Shown: in pieces, positions 53,788-62,211 of the stretch
How the letters are laid out: each line of letters opens with the position of its first letter
Position numbering within the stretch: the stretch's first letter is position 1
Origin: Tyzzerella sp.
GTDB lineage: Bacteria > Bacillota > Clostridia > Lachnospirales > Lachnospiraceae
NCBI GenBank assembly: GCA_017416155.1
Contig: JAFQDE010000015.1
Coordinates: forward strand, 1-64,000
Direction: 5' to 3'
DNA length: 64,000 nucleotides
Notes under the pieces: model-generated
Told to the model about the DNA's origin: nothing
Seen by the model: the letters and a program-made list of their open reading frames with translations, nothing else
Database searches by the model: none
Made by a program: the position numbers and the translations under genes

Positions 53788-54857
53788 TGATGGAAAACAA
53801 AGAAACTAGACAGCGTGGATTTTTTAAAAAGACACGAGGTGGAGTGGAACTGACACAGCAACAGGTACACGACATCAAGGAAGGCCGTAAGAAACTGCGC
53901 AAGCAGATGAAAGACGCGAAAGTCTATACAAAGAAAGAATTTGAACTAACAGCGTCGAGCATGGGTTTGTATTTTGATAAGCACAGGACAGGAGGGTTAC
54001 TGCTCTGGCTCTTTCACGGAAGAGCACTTGCCTCCTTGCTTGCAGCATTATTACTCTTACTGCTTGTTTTACTTATCTTCTCAGGAGTCAGCCAAATGAG
54101 AGGGCATTTCACGATTAACCTATCAGATGATATGTTCCGCAATGGTTTTGTATTAAGTGAAGATAAAGCATTTACAACACCTACAACACAACTATATAGT
54201 GACCCGGTGGAAGATGCGCCATGCATCTCCATCAGTAGTATTCCGGTGGACGTAGATGCCTATGATGGAAAACACAATGGGAGAGGCTATTTTGCCTATA
54301 CGTTCTATCTGAGATACGAAGGAGACGATGAGACAGAAGTTGACTATGAGTATGAGTTAGTGATTAACTCAGAAAGTAAGAAAACGAGCAGTGCATCTTG
54401 GGCAATGTTGTTTGTAGATGGAAAAATGACCGTCTATGCCGAAAAAGGTGAAGATGGAAATGCTGAAGCGATACCGGCGCGAGGCGATAACACAAGAGGT
54501 TATCGAAATTTGCCGCTCGTGGACCAGACGGCAAATCCGGAAGAGCAATACGAAGTAATTGCAACAAAAGGGTCCAACACATTCTACCGTGTTATTCCGG
54601 AATCGTTTAAAACAGATAGTGTGATAACGAAAGGGAAAGAAGAAGGTGTGAAATCAGGAGATGTTCATAAGTACACAGTCGTCTTATGGCTCGAGGGTGA
54701 TGACCCGGACTGTGTCGATGACTTAATCGGAGGACACCTTGGGGTAGAGATGAACTATAGACTTCTAGATAGCGAAGATGTTTCCGGAACAAAGGGTAGA
54801 TCGTTGAAGGAACGTTGGGATTCTATCTGGGACAGTCTGGTCTTCTGGGAAGATTAG
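53787..54857 (+). CDS. Single-pass membrane protein with extracytoplasmic WLEGxDxDC domain
   Basis: 356 aa. A basic cytoplasmic N-terminus (about 1-70, with KEGRKKLRKQMKDAK) leads to one strong membrane helix (about 71-104, rich in Leu). The rest is an extracytoplasmic beta-rich domain with acidic patches. Near 298 VVLWLEGDDPDCVDDL matches the C-terminal signature of the two TasA-like proteins at 56984 and 62208, which suggests a shared fold. It could be an assembly base or anchor (inference). GTG 53787 overlaps the previous stop; ATG 53790 is an alternative. Confidence 0.7.
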   Translation: MMENKETRQRGFFKKTRGGVELTQQQVHDIKEGRKKLRKQMKDAKVYTKKEFELTASSMGLYFDKHRTGGLLLWLFHGRALASLLAALLLLLLVLLIFSGVSQMRGHFTINLSDDMFRNGFVLSEDKAFTTPTTQLYSDPVEDAPCISISSIPVDVDAYDGKHNGRGYFAYTFYLRYEGDDETEVDYEYELVINSESKKTSSASWAMLFVDGKMTVYAEKGEDGNAEAIPARGDNTRGYRNLPLVDQTANPEEQYEVIATKGSNTFYRVIPESFKTDSVITKGKEEGVKSGDVHKYTVVLWLEGDDPDCVDDLIGGHLGVEMNYRLLDSEDVSGTKGRSLKERWDSIWDSLVFWED

Positions 54858-54896
54858 GCGATAAATAAAATTCAAAGAGAGGAAAAGGTGAGAAAA

Positions 54897-56909
54897 ATGG
54901 TTCTTTCACAGAAAAAATCAATTCAGAAGAAATTGTTGGCAGCCACATCAATGCTTTTGGTTGCATGTATCATGTTAATCTCTGCATCTTATGCGTGGTT
55001 CACGTTATCAACCGCACCTGAGATTAAGGGTATCACAACAACAATTGGTGCAAATGGTAACTTGGAAATCGCGTTGGCTGATGAGTCTACCTGGGCTGAC
55101 CCTGATGGTACTGTTAAAACAACTGTGGGTAGTAGTCTAATAGACGGACTTAGTGCTGATGCTGTAAAGGCAATCAATATTACTTGGGGTAACTTGATTG
55201 ATGTAAGTAGTGGTTACGGATTAAATGGGATATCATTGCTACCATCAAGATTAAATGTCGATGGTTCAGAAAGGGATTGGACAGTAAGTTCATTACCATT
55301 GAAAAGACCTATTTACGGGGCTGACGGACGCGTGGAAGACTTAAAGGAGACTGTTTATGCGCAATACAACGGAACAGATTATTTAGTTTCAGATGCAAAC
55401 GGCGTTAGAATTATTGGCTCTGCTTCTGGAATGACAGATCGTCAATTAGCTTATAGAAGTGCAAAGGTTGCATTAGCGAATGCGATTGCGGATGCAAAGG
55501 CTGCAGCAAAGCTTTCATTAGAAGCAAATGGTACAGCATTAGCCAATATCGTTGTACAAAAAGCTGTGACGGATAATCCAACATACACACAGACGGAAGT
55601 TGGAGTGATCAAAAATGTATTGACTGGTGTATCTACAGCACAGTCCAAAATGGAGACTGCGTGGGAAGCAGCTGTCATTAGTTATGCTGCAAGTAAAGCA
55701 GGAGAAAATATTGAAGGTTTAGGAACAGAAGAGGCATACCTTGCTTTCAAAGCAAAAATGGAAGCAAAGAGTTACACTGTAGCTGACGGTACACTTACAG
55801 TGGATGGAGTGTCAATGGCACTTCCAGGTGATTTCGCAACATATTATACAAAGATTCAAGAAATTAAAACTAATATTGGAAGAGCTACTACAGCTGTTAC
55901 TGCCCTTGAATCAAAGGATAGTATTACATGGGATGAGTTAAGAACTGCGTTAGACTATATTGTAAACGCAAATGTAGTTACGGTAAATGGTTTAACGAGT
56001 AATGAAATTACAGCCAATATCAGTAAATTGTTTAGTGCAGTTGCAGGGGGAAGTGGTATCCAAGTAGAGATGCCGTCAGGCGCAGGCGTATATGCAGATA
56101 TTGCGGATTTCTGTGGAAATTATACTGCTTCTGTCACATTAAAGAATATTAAATATGGTGATATAGAAGTTGCTGGAGACGAGGGAATACCAGCAACCAT
56201 GAAAACTGTATCAAGCGTGACGCCAGCATATTTCGTAGCAGCAAACAATGTAGTAACAGACGCATTAGCACCTGCAGGAACAGGCGCAGCTAATAACAAG
56301 TTATCTGATATGTTTGGTTATACACTTGATTATTATATGCGTACGAATGCAGCCAATGCAAATCTGTTGTTGCAAGTAAATGAAGCTCAAAGAATTTATT
56401 CAGATAGCACCAATGAAGATACAATGGGTGGTGGAAGTAATATGACATTCACAGCATCTGGAGACTTTACAACTACACAAGTATTGCAATTAATGGGTGC
56501 AATCCGAGTTGTGTTTATGTCGCCTACAGAAGGTGGTGGCGGAAGTGTTCTTGCAGTTGCCAAATTGGATACAGAGAATGCAGATGTTGCAGGAAGCATT
56601 GTAAAAGCTGATTTGAAATTGTGTGAATACTCTGTAGACACCACAAATGGAAACATATTAAATGTTGGTAATTTCAAGACATCACAGGCGATTACAGCTT
56701 TGACACAAAATCAAGCTATGAAGTTATCTACATTAGTATATCTTGATGGGGATACAGTAACCAACGCTATGGTTGCTAATGCAGCAAAATCTATGACTGG
56801 TACGTTGAACTTACAGTTCACAACAGATCAGAAGTTAGTACCAATGGATGATACTGCATTAAAAGGTGTAACAACAACCAAAAAAGAAGAAGAAAATCAA
56901 GGTCAATAA
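54897..56909 (+). CDS. TasA-like exported protein A (SipW-type signal)
   Basis: 670 aa. The long hydrophobic signal (MLLVACIMLISASYAWFTLS) is followed by PEIKGITTTIGANGNLEIAL. This opening is shared with the proteins at 56984 and 62208 and with SipW-dependent TasA/camelysin-like proteins. The body is Ala/Thr/Asn-rich, with helical stretches (about 180-350) and a C-terminal beta-rich part; there are few Cys and no WLEG motif. The tail is charged (KKEEENQGQ). I chose ATG 54897 with AGGTGA five bases upstream; GTG 54888 is possible. It is likely the main structural subunit (inference: largest, no enzyme motif, followed by a stabilising hairpin). Confidence 0.75.
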   Translation: MVLSQKKSIQKKLLAATSMLLVACIMLISASYAWFTLSTAPEIKGITTTIGANGNLEIALADESTWADPDGTVKTTVGSSLIDGLSADAVKAINITWGNLIDVSSGYGLNGISLLPSRLNVDGSERDWTVSSLPLKRPIYGADGRVEDLKETVYAQYNGTDYLVSDANGVRIIGSASGMTDRQLAYRSAKVALANAIADAKAAAKLSLEANGTALANIVVQKAVTDNPTYTQTEVGVIKNVLTGVSTAQSKMETAWEAAVISYAASKAGENIEGLGTEEAYLAFKAKMEAKSYTVADGTLTVDGVSMALPGDFATYYTKIQEIKTNIGRATTAVTALESKDSITWDELRTALDYIVNANVVTVNGLTSNEITANISKLFSAVAGGSGIQVEMPSGAGVYADIADFCGNYTASVTLKNIKYGDIEVAGDEGIPATMKTVSSVTPAYFVAANNVVTDALAPAGTGAANNKLSDMFGYTLDYYMRTNAANANLLLQVNEAQRIYSDSTNEDTMGGGSNMTFTASGDFTTTQVLQLMGAIRVVFMSPTEGGGGSVLAVAKLDTENADVAGSIVKADLKLCEYSVDTTNGNILNVGNFKTSQAITALTQNQAMKLSTLVYLDGDTVTNAMVANAAKSMTGTLNLQFTTDQKLVPMDDTALKGVTTTKKEEENQGQ

Positions 56910-56935
56910 TTTGTCATAACAATCATTTAATTTAT

Positions 56936-56963
56936 TCCCTCACCCGATTTTCGGGTGAGGGAT
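56936..56963 (+). promoter_or_regulatory. Strong intercistronic hairpin after TasA-like protein A
   Basis: TCCCTCACCCGA pairs perfectly with TCGGGTGAGGGA around a TTT loop (12 bp). No T run follows, so it is more likely an mRNA 3'-end stabiliser than a full terminator. It would raise expression of the upstream gene over the downstream ones. Confidence 0.7.
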
Positions 56964-56983
56964 TATAAGAAGGGGAAATCAGG

Positions 56984-57976
56984 TTGAAATTAGAACAGAA
57001 GCAGAAGAAAAAATTAAAATTGTCCATGCGCTGTTTTCATCTGGTTGTGGTATTGTTGCCACTACTGGTTGCTGCATCCTACACCTGGTTTTCAATCAGT
57101 AGAACGCCGAAAGTCAGCGAGATGGGAATGTCAATAGGAAGTAATACGGGCATGGAATTGGCGTTTGAACCAAATAGTGAGGAATGGACGCAGCACTTAG
57201 ATTTTAGAGAGCATTTAGAGGAAATGGCACCATTACGACCAATCACGTGGTCGGAAGAACAGCAGTGTTTTTTCGCGGCGGCGTTTGGCACGGATGGAAG
57301 GATTGCCGGAATTACAGAGCGCTTAACAGATGAAGCGAACACAAATAATACAGGTGGCAATAGCTACTACATGAAGAATACTTGTTATGCCAGAACCGGT
57401 GAACCGGTGAGGGTATCTTTATCCCCCGCAGTAGTCGGAGGAGATGGAACACAGGGTGCTGGAACCTACGTGATAGGGACACCTGTGTGGGACAGTGAGA
57501 ATGTCGGTCACACCAACGGTGGACATGGCGCAGAGTATGCCGTGCGTATCGGCATTAGAATCACAAAGTTTGATGTTGCAACGGAGACACGTAAGGGTGC
57601 CCCCGTATTTTATATTTATGAACCGAACTCCGATAAACATATAAACGGAGAAAACGGGATGATTGAGACCAAGAGTATTGATGGAACCGAAACCTTGGTA
57701 CCGGATAATCGATTGCTTAGACAAACAACTTCCACATGGGAAGAGGCAGAGCCGGTGCAAAGAGACGTAGTTATCCGTGAACTTGGGGAATTTACAACGG
57801 ACACATATTTGTTTGATTTGGCAGCAGATGAGTTTGCCAAGATTGATATTTATGTGTGGTTGGAAGGACAGGATGTTGACTGTACCAATGAGATTGGAAA
57901 GAAATCACAGATATTTGTGAACATGCAATTTGCAGCGGAAGCAAATGGTCAGTCAGGTCTGGAGGGAATTGAATAA
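56984..57976 (+). CDS. TasA-like exported protein B
   Basis: 330 aa starting at TTG 56984 (AAGGGGA eight bases upstream). The signal region LVVVLLPLLVAASYTWFSIS is followed by PKVSEMGMSIGSNTGMELAF, the shared signature. The middle is beta-rich. Near 287 IDIYVWLEGQDVDCTNEIG is almost identical to the motif in protein C (62208). It is probably cleaved after the AASY region by one of the SipW-type peptidases (inference). A minor-subunit or adaptor role is possible, given its smaller size and weak start codon. Confidence 0.75.
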   Translation: MKLEQKQKKKLKLSMRCFHLVVVLLPLLVAASYTWFSISRTPKVSEMGMSIGSNTGMELAFEPNSEEWTQHLDFREHLEEMAPLRPITWSEEQQCFFAAAFGTDGRIAGITERLTDEANTNNTGGNSYYMKNTCYARTGEPVRVSLSPAVVGGDGTQGAGTYVIGTPVWDSENVGHTNGGHGAEYAVRIGIRITKFDVATETRKGAPVFYIYEPNSDKHINGENGMIETKSIDGTETLVPDNRLLRQTTSTWEEAEPVQRDVVIRELGEFTTDTYLFDLAADEFAKIDIYVWLEGQDVDCTNEIGKKSQIFVNMQFAAEANGQSGLEGIE

Positions 57977-58027
57977 GATACAAGACATTGTATTTATATA
58001 GAGCGAAAGAAGTGAAGGAGGAAACTT

Positions 58028-58846
58028 ATGAAATCGTTCAAAAAAACCAAAGTGGAACAAGAATTGGTGATGCCGGAATATGAGGGTGAAATGGTTGAAG
58101 TGGAAAAAGACCATAAAGTCCTTAGTACGATTATCAATGTGATACTGGTTGTGGCAATTATACTTGCGGCAGTATGTACATATGTGTCATTCGTATCAAC
58201 TTCGGGAAGCGGTGTTCCTAGTATTTTTGGAATCAGACCATTTTCAATTCAGACTGATTCCATGTATCCGGAGATTAAGCCGGGAGATTTGATTCTTGAC
58301 AAAGCAGTTAAGGATGCAAAAGATTTAAAAACGGGAGATGTCATTACTTACTGGACAGTCATTAATGGAGAAAGAGTACTTAACACCCATAGAATTACGG
58401 AAATCTATGACGGTGGCGGATATTTGATCTTTGCTACTAAGGGTGATAACAGTAGTTTCGGAGATGCACTGACAGTACATGAATCAGAGATTGTAGGTAA
58501 ATATTGGGTACGCATTGGCGGAATTGGTAAAGTATTTGACTACTTGCAGACAAGTACGGGATTCTTGTTGGTAGTAGTGTTACCGGTATTTTTATTCTTC
58601 TTATATCATTTAGTACAATTCTTCAGAGTATTGTTCGAGTATCAGAACGTGAAGAACCGTATCAAGTATGAACAGGAACGTGGAAGAAACGAAGATATGG
58701 TGGAACTTGAAAGACGTAGAATGGAAGAGAAACAGAGCGAAGAGAGAGCTGCACTTGAGGCAGAACTTCGAGAGAAATTAAAAGCAGAACTGCTTGCTGA
58801 TATGAAGAAGGAGCAGGCGCAAGAGGAAGAAACATCAGAGGTGTAG
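58028..58846 (+). CDS. SipW-type (ER-type) signal peptidase I with coiled-coil tail
   Basis: 272 aa. One membrane helix (about 33-54) is followed by the catalytic domain: nucleophile Ser 78 in QTDSMYPEIKPGD, His 121 in NTHRITEIYD where bacterial type I enzymes have Lys, and Asp 140 in TKGDNSS. The Ser-His-Asp set defines the SipW/archaeal/ER type. A second helix near 176-197 is followed by an unusual cytoplasmic coiled coil of about 70 residues rich in Arg and Glu. It likely processes the TasA-like proteins around it. GGAGG precedes ATG 58028. Confidence 0.9.
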   Translation: MKSFKKTKVEQELVMPEYEGEMVEVEKDHKVLSTIINVILVVAIILAAVCTYVSFVSTSGSGVPSIFGIRPFSIQTDSMYPEIKPGDLILDKAVKDAKDLKTGDVITYWTVINGERVLNTHRITEIYDGGGYLIFATKGDNSSFGDALTVHESEIVGKYWVRIGGIGKVFDYLQTSTGFLLVVVLPVFLFFLYHLVQFFRVLFEYQNVKNRIKYEQERGRNEDMVELERRRMEEKQSEERAALEAELREKLKAELLADMKKEQAQEEETSEV

Positions 58847-58849
58847 TCT

Positions 58850-60451
58850 ATGGAGCAATTTTTTAGATACTTTTATCAGGATATTGGAAGAGTTTTTCGT
58901 GCATTACTTGAGGTAATTATTGCATTCTTTGATTTCCTCAATTATTTGCTGAACTTTCCGATGAGAATGGAGATTATCAAGTCATTTGAGGATGATTTTA
59001 CAACCGTTGACTGGATAGCGCTTCTCATTGCCAATATTCTCCTAATTGCCTTGATTGTAGCTATGTTTATTATGTTGGGCAGATTATTTAAGAGAATATT
59101 TCGTTTTCGTGTATCCGGTAAAAAGTACGATGAACTTGTCAAACAGGTACAGACCTTACAGAGAGATTTGATTCGTGCGAACTATGAGAAAGACAAGTTA
59201 TTGGCACTGAAAGTAGCTTCGCTCGGTCTTGACCCGGAGCAAGTGGATATGAATGATGTGGTCGGTGCGCTTTATACAGAGGAAGACCCGTTAGCTGACG
59301 GTGATGAGAATGCTACGCATACGAATGGGAATCGGAATACGTTTGAATCTCCATGCGTAGAGCCATCTTCCAGTCGTTTCTTCCGTTTGACTTCGGTGGA
59401 TAATTACTATAAGAAAAATTATGTTCCACCGGTATATAATCGTAAGATAACATTGGAGGAATTCTGTGAACAATTCCGTTTGTTCTCAGCTTCGCAGTTG
59501 AGACTTTACTATGACCTTAAGATGATGAGGCATTTTGTCGCTTCCATGGGAGCAGCAAGAATCATTATCTTGCAGGGTATTTCCGGTACAGGTAAGACTT
59601 CTTTGCCATACGCTTTCGGTAAATTTGTACAGAGAGATACAACAGTAGTGTCTGTTCAACCCGCATGGCGTGAGCGTACCGAGTTATACGGCTATTTCAA
59701 CGAGTTTACGAAGCAGTATACAGAGACAGATTTCCTTCGTGCGATATATGAAGCGAATTACTTTAGAGATCCGCATATTATCATCTTAGACGAGATGAAT
59801 ATTGCGAGAGTAGAGTACTATTTTGCAGAAATGCTTTCTATTCTGGAAATGCCTCGAGAAGAGGAATGGCAGATTGATATTGTCACAGCGACCTGGGACA
59901 ATGACCCTTGCCTGATTCAAGAGGGAAAAGTACATATTCCGAACAACGTATGGTTTGTCGGAACCATCAATAACGACGACTCTACATTTGCCGTTGCCGA
60001 TAAGGTGTACGACCGTGCGATTCCAATCGACTTGGATAGCCGTGCAGAGGCATTTGAATGTGAATCTACACCACCGGCGTACGTGTCGACGGACCGTCTG
60101 ATTCAACTTTTTGATGAAGCGAAACAGACATATCAGGTATCGGAAGATGTATTAGAGAAATTAGAGGATATGAACGCGTACCTCATCAAGAACTTCCGTC
60201 TTGCATTTGGTAACCGTATTATGAAGCAGCTTCGTGATTATGTGCCATGTTACATTGCGTGTGGTGGTACAGAGATGGAAGCGGTCGATTTTATCGTAGC
60301 TAAAAAGGTTCTTCGTAAGTTTGAGTCCTTAAGTCTTGGATTTATGAAGGATGAGTTAAATCAGTTCCAGACTTATCTAGACAAGACATTTGGTAAGAAT
60401 GTTATGGCAGAATGTAAGGAATACGTGGAATTTTTGAAGAAAAATAACTAG
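58850..60451 (+). CDS. Membrane-anchored McrB-like AAA+ ATPase
   Basis: 533 aa. Two N-terminal membrane helices (about 15-36 and 55-80) and a short coiled coil (about 95-130) are followed by an AAA+ domain: Walker A LQGISGTGKTS near 240, Walker B HIIILDEMNIARVEYYF near 308 and sensor WFVGTINNDDSTF near 367. The ILDEMN...(G)T(I/M)N pattern resembles McrB/AAA_5 GTPase-ATPases. McrB itself is soluble and partners a nuclease. Here the enzyme is tied to the membrane within a secretion locus, three bases after the signal peptidase, so it probably drives assembly or disassembly of the surface machinery (inference). Confidence 0.85.
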   Translation: MEQFFRYFYQDIGRVFRALLEVIIAFFDFLNYLLNFPMRMEIIKSFEDDFTTVDWIALLIANILLIALIVAMFIMLGRLFKRIFRFRVSGKKYDELVKQVQTLQRDLIRANYEKDKLLALKVASLGLDPEQVDMNDVVGALYTEEDPLADGDENATHTNGNRNTFESPCVEPSSSRFFRLTSVDNYYKKNYVPPVYNRKITLEEFCEQFRLFSASQLRLYYDLKMMRHFVASMGAARIIILQGISGTGKTSLPYAFGKFVQRDTTVVSVQPAWRERTELYGYFNEFTKQYTETDFLRAIYEANYFRDPHIIILDEMNIARVEYYFAEMLSILEMPREEEWQIDIVTATWDNDPCLIQEGKVHIPNNVWFVGTINNDDSTFAVADKVYDRAIPIDLDSRAEAFECESTPPAYVSTDRLIQLFDEAKQTYQVSEDVLEKLEDMNAYLIKNFRLAFGNRIMKQLRDYVPCYIACGGTEMEAVDFIVAKKVLRKFESLSLGFMKDELNQFQTYLDKTFGKNVMAECKEYVEFLKKNN

Positions 60452-60459
60452 GAGATAGC

Positions 60460-62211
60460 ATGGCAACTTCAGATAACAAGAAACATTCAGACATGTTAAT
60501 AGACCCAATCTACCAGAAGTTTTCTCGAAGTATTATTCGCACACTGGAAAGTACGGAGTTTTACGAGCACTTTATGGATACGATTTCCAGAGGGAAGAAT
60601 GAATTCCAGTTCTCGAATCGTAAAGTGGAGAAGGTAGTTGATTTATCCTGGGTAGATGCAGTCGAGGATACATTAGAGGGATTTCAAAACATCATATCGA
60701 ATCCACGTAATATCATCCGAGAGGATGAGATTATTGTGAATGTTGCGAATGCCAAGAAAGCAGGGCCTGATGTAGTGCGCCACTTGGCACAGCATGGTTC
60801 CATGGTGGAGAACTTCAATGAAGAGACGGGGGAAGTGCGCCCGTCCAAACTGATGCAGAAGCTTCGTGAAGACTCTACGGAATTGTATGAGAACCGTCTG
60901 GTGTTTACTGTTCTGGAGCATGCGTTTCATTTTGTAAAGATTCGTCACAATGCATTGATGGATGCAATGAGTGAGGAATATGGTGCTAAGCTCAAAGTCA
61001 CATCCGACATGGAGAATATGAAAGAGCTGGTACATTTAGATATGTTTTTACATATCAAAGAAAAGGATGACATTCTTGAGACCGACGAAAAGAACAGGGA
61101 AGTGTTTAATCGTATCTCCCGTATCTATCGTGTGCTCGGCACTTTTATGAACAGCCAGTTTGCAGAGCAGATGAAGCAGATTAATCGTGTCAAAGGAAAT
61201 ATTACGAAGACAAACGTCCTCAAGAGACATCCGGATTATAAGAAGATTGTGAAGCTTTGGGAATTTTTGCACAAATATGATGATGTAGGTTATCTGATTA
61301 AGGTGACTGAGCAGAATCCGCAGATAGACGAGCGTTTTCAGCAGGATATTTATCATAATATCATGTTCCAATACATTATTCTGAAGGGATATTTGGAGGA
61401 AGAAGAGGAACGTGCAATTGCGGAACCGTTAAAGAGTCGCAAGCGTAAGCTGAAACCGAAGGTAATCCGTCAGATTATTGAAGAACTGACAGAAGATTAT
61501 GATTTGCCGGATGTAGAGATTCGAAAAGTCTTAATCGAAGAGTTGACGAAAGAGCAACTTATGATGGAAGAAGAAGCCGAAAGACTTCGCATTATCGAGG
61601 AACAAGAACGACGCAAACAAGAAGAGGAAGAGAAACGTCGTCAGGAAGAAGAGCGTCTGCGAGAGATGGAGGAGGCAGAAGAAGCACGAATCCGCGCAGA
61701 AAAAGCAGAAGAAGAGGAAAAGATTCTCTTGGCTCGTATGGAACAGGAAATCGAAGATCGTCGTAGAGGTGAACTGTTCCGCCGTGAAATCACGCTTTTG
61801 GAGTCTAAACTTTTGGAAAGACAGGAACAGCGTGAGGAAGAAAATGAAAAATGGAAGGTACTTAACGAACCATTATCAGATTTTGCGGATGCCGCAGCGC
61901 AGATAGAAGAAGCGGAACGCCGCAAATTAGAGGAAGAAGAGCGTATTCGCAGAAGAGAATTAGAGCAAGAAGAACGTCTGCGACGCTTGGAGGAGCAAGA
62001 ACAGATTTCCAAAGATTTGGAAGTTCTTCGCATTTACTTAGAAGAGGTATTGTATTTCCAACAAATGCTTGCAGAGAGACAGAGTGAGCGTCAGGCTTAT
62101 GAAGAAGCACAGAAGCTATCTTTAGAGCAGGCTAGGATGGAACGACAAATACGTCAGGCACAAAAGAAGGAAGAAAAGCAAGGAAACAAACGGAGGTTTG
62201 GTGTTCGATGA
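60460..62211 (+). CDS. DUF2357/McrC-like protein with long coiled coil replacing the nuclease
   Basis: 583 aa. The N-terminal 330 residues resemble DUF2357, the McrC-side partner of McrB-like ATPases; DSTELYENRLVFTVLEHAF near residue 140 matches its YENR block. A PD-(D/E)XK nuclease would normally follow, but residues about 370-575 form a Glu/Arg-rich coiled coil (EEQERRKQEEEEKRRQEEER is a sample). No signal peptide or membrane helix. It is nine bases after the AAA+ gene and overlaps the next by four. Likely the non-nucleolytic partner of the ATPase (inference). The family call rests on few residues. Confidence 0.65.
   Translation: MATSDNKKHSDMLIDPIYQKFSRSIIRTLESTEFYEHFMDTISRGKNEFQFSNRKVEKVVDLSWVDAVEDTLEGFQNIISNPRNIIREDEIIVNVANAKKAGPDVVRHLAQHGSMVENFNEETGEVRPSKLMQKLREDSTELYENRLVFTVLEHAFHFVKIRHNALMDAMSEEYGAKLKVTSDMENMKELVHLDMFLHIKEKDDILETDEKNREVFNRISRIYRVLGTFMNSQFAEQMKQINRVKGNITKTNVLKRHPDYKKIVKLWEFLHKYDDVGYLIKVTEQNPQIDERFQQDIYHNIMFQYIILKGYLEEEEERAIAEPLKSRKRKLKPKVIRQIIEELTEDYDLPDVEIRKVLIEELTKEQLMMEEEAERLRIIEEQERRKQEEEEKRRQEEERLREMEEAEEARIRAEKAEEEEKILLARMEQEIEDRRRGELFRREITLLESKLLERQEQREEENEKWKVLNEPLSDFADAAAQIEEAERRKLEEEERIRRRELEQEERLRRLEEQEQISKDLEVLRIYLEEVLYFQQMLAERQSERQAYEEAQKLSLEQARMERQIRQAQKKEEKQGNKRRFGVR

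Noticed and set aside
61641..62033. 130-codon Ser/Arg-rich minus-strand frame
   Set aside because: Antisense of the Glu/Arg coiled coil; GAA/GAG codons read as TTC/CTC on the other strand and rarely give stops.
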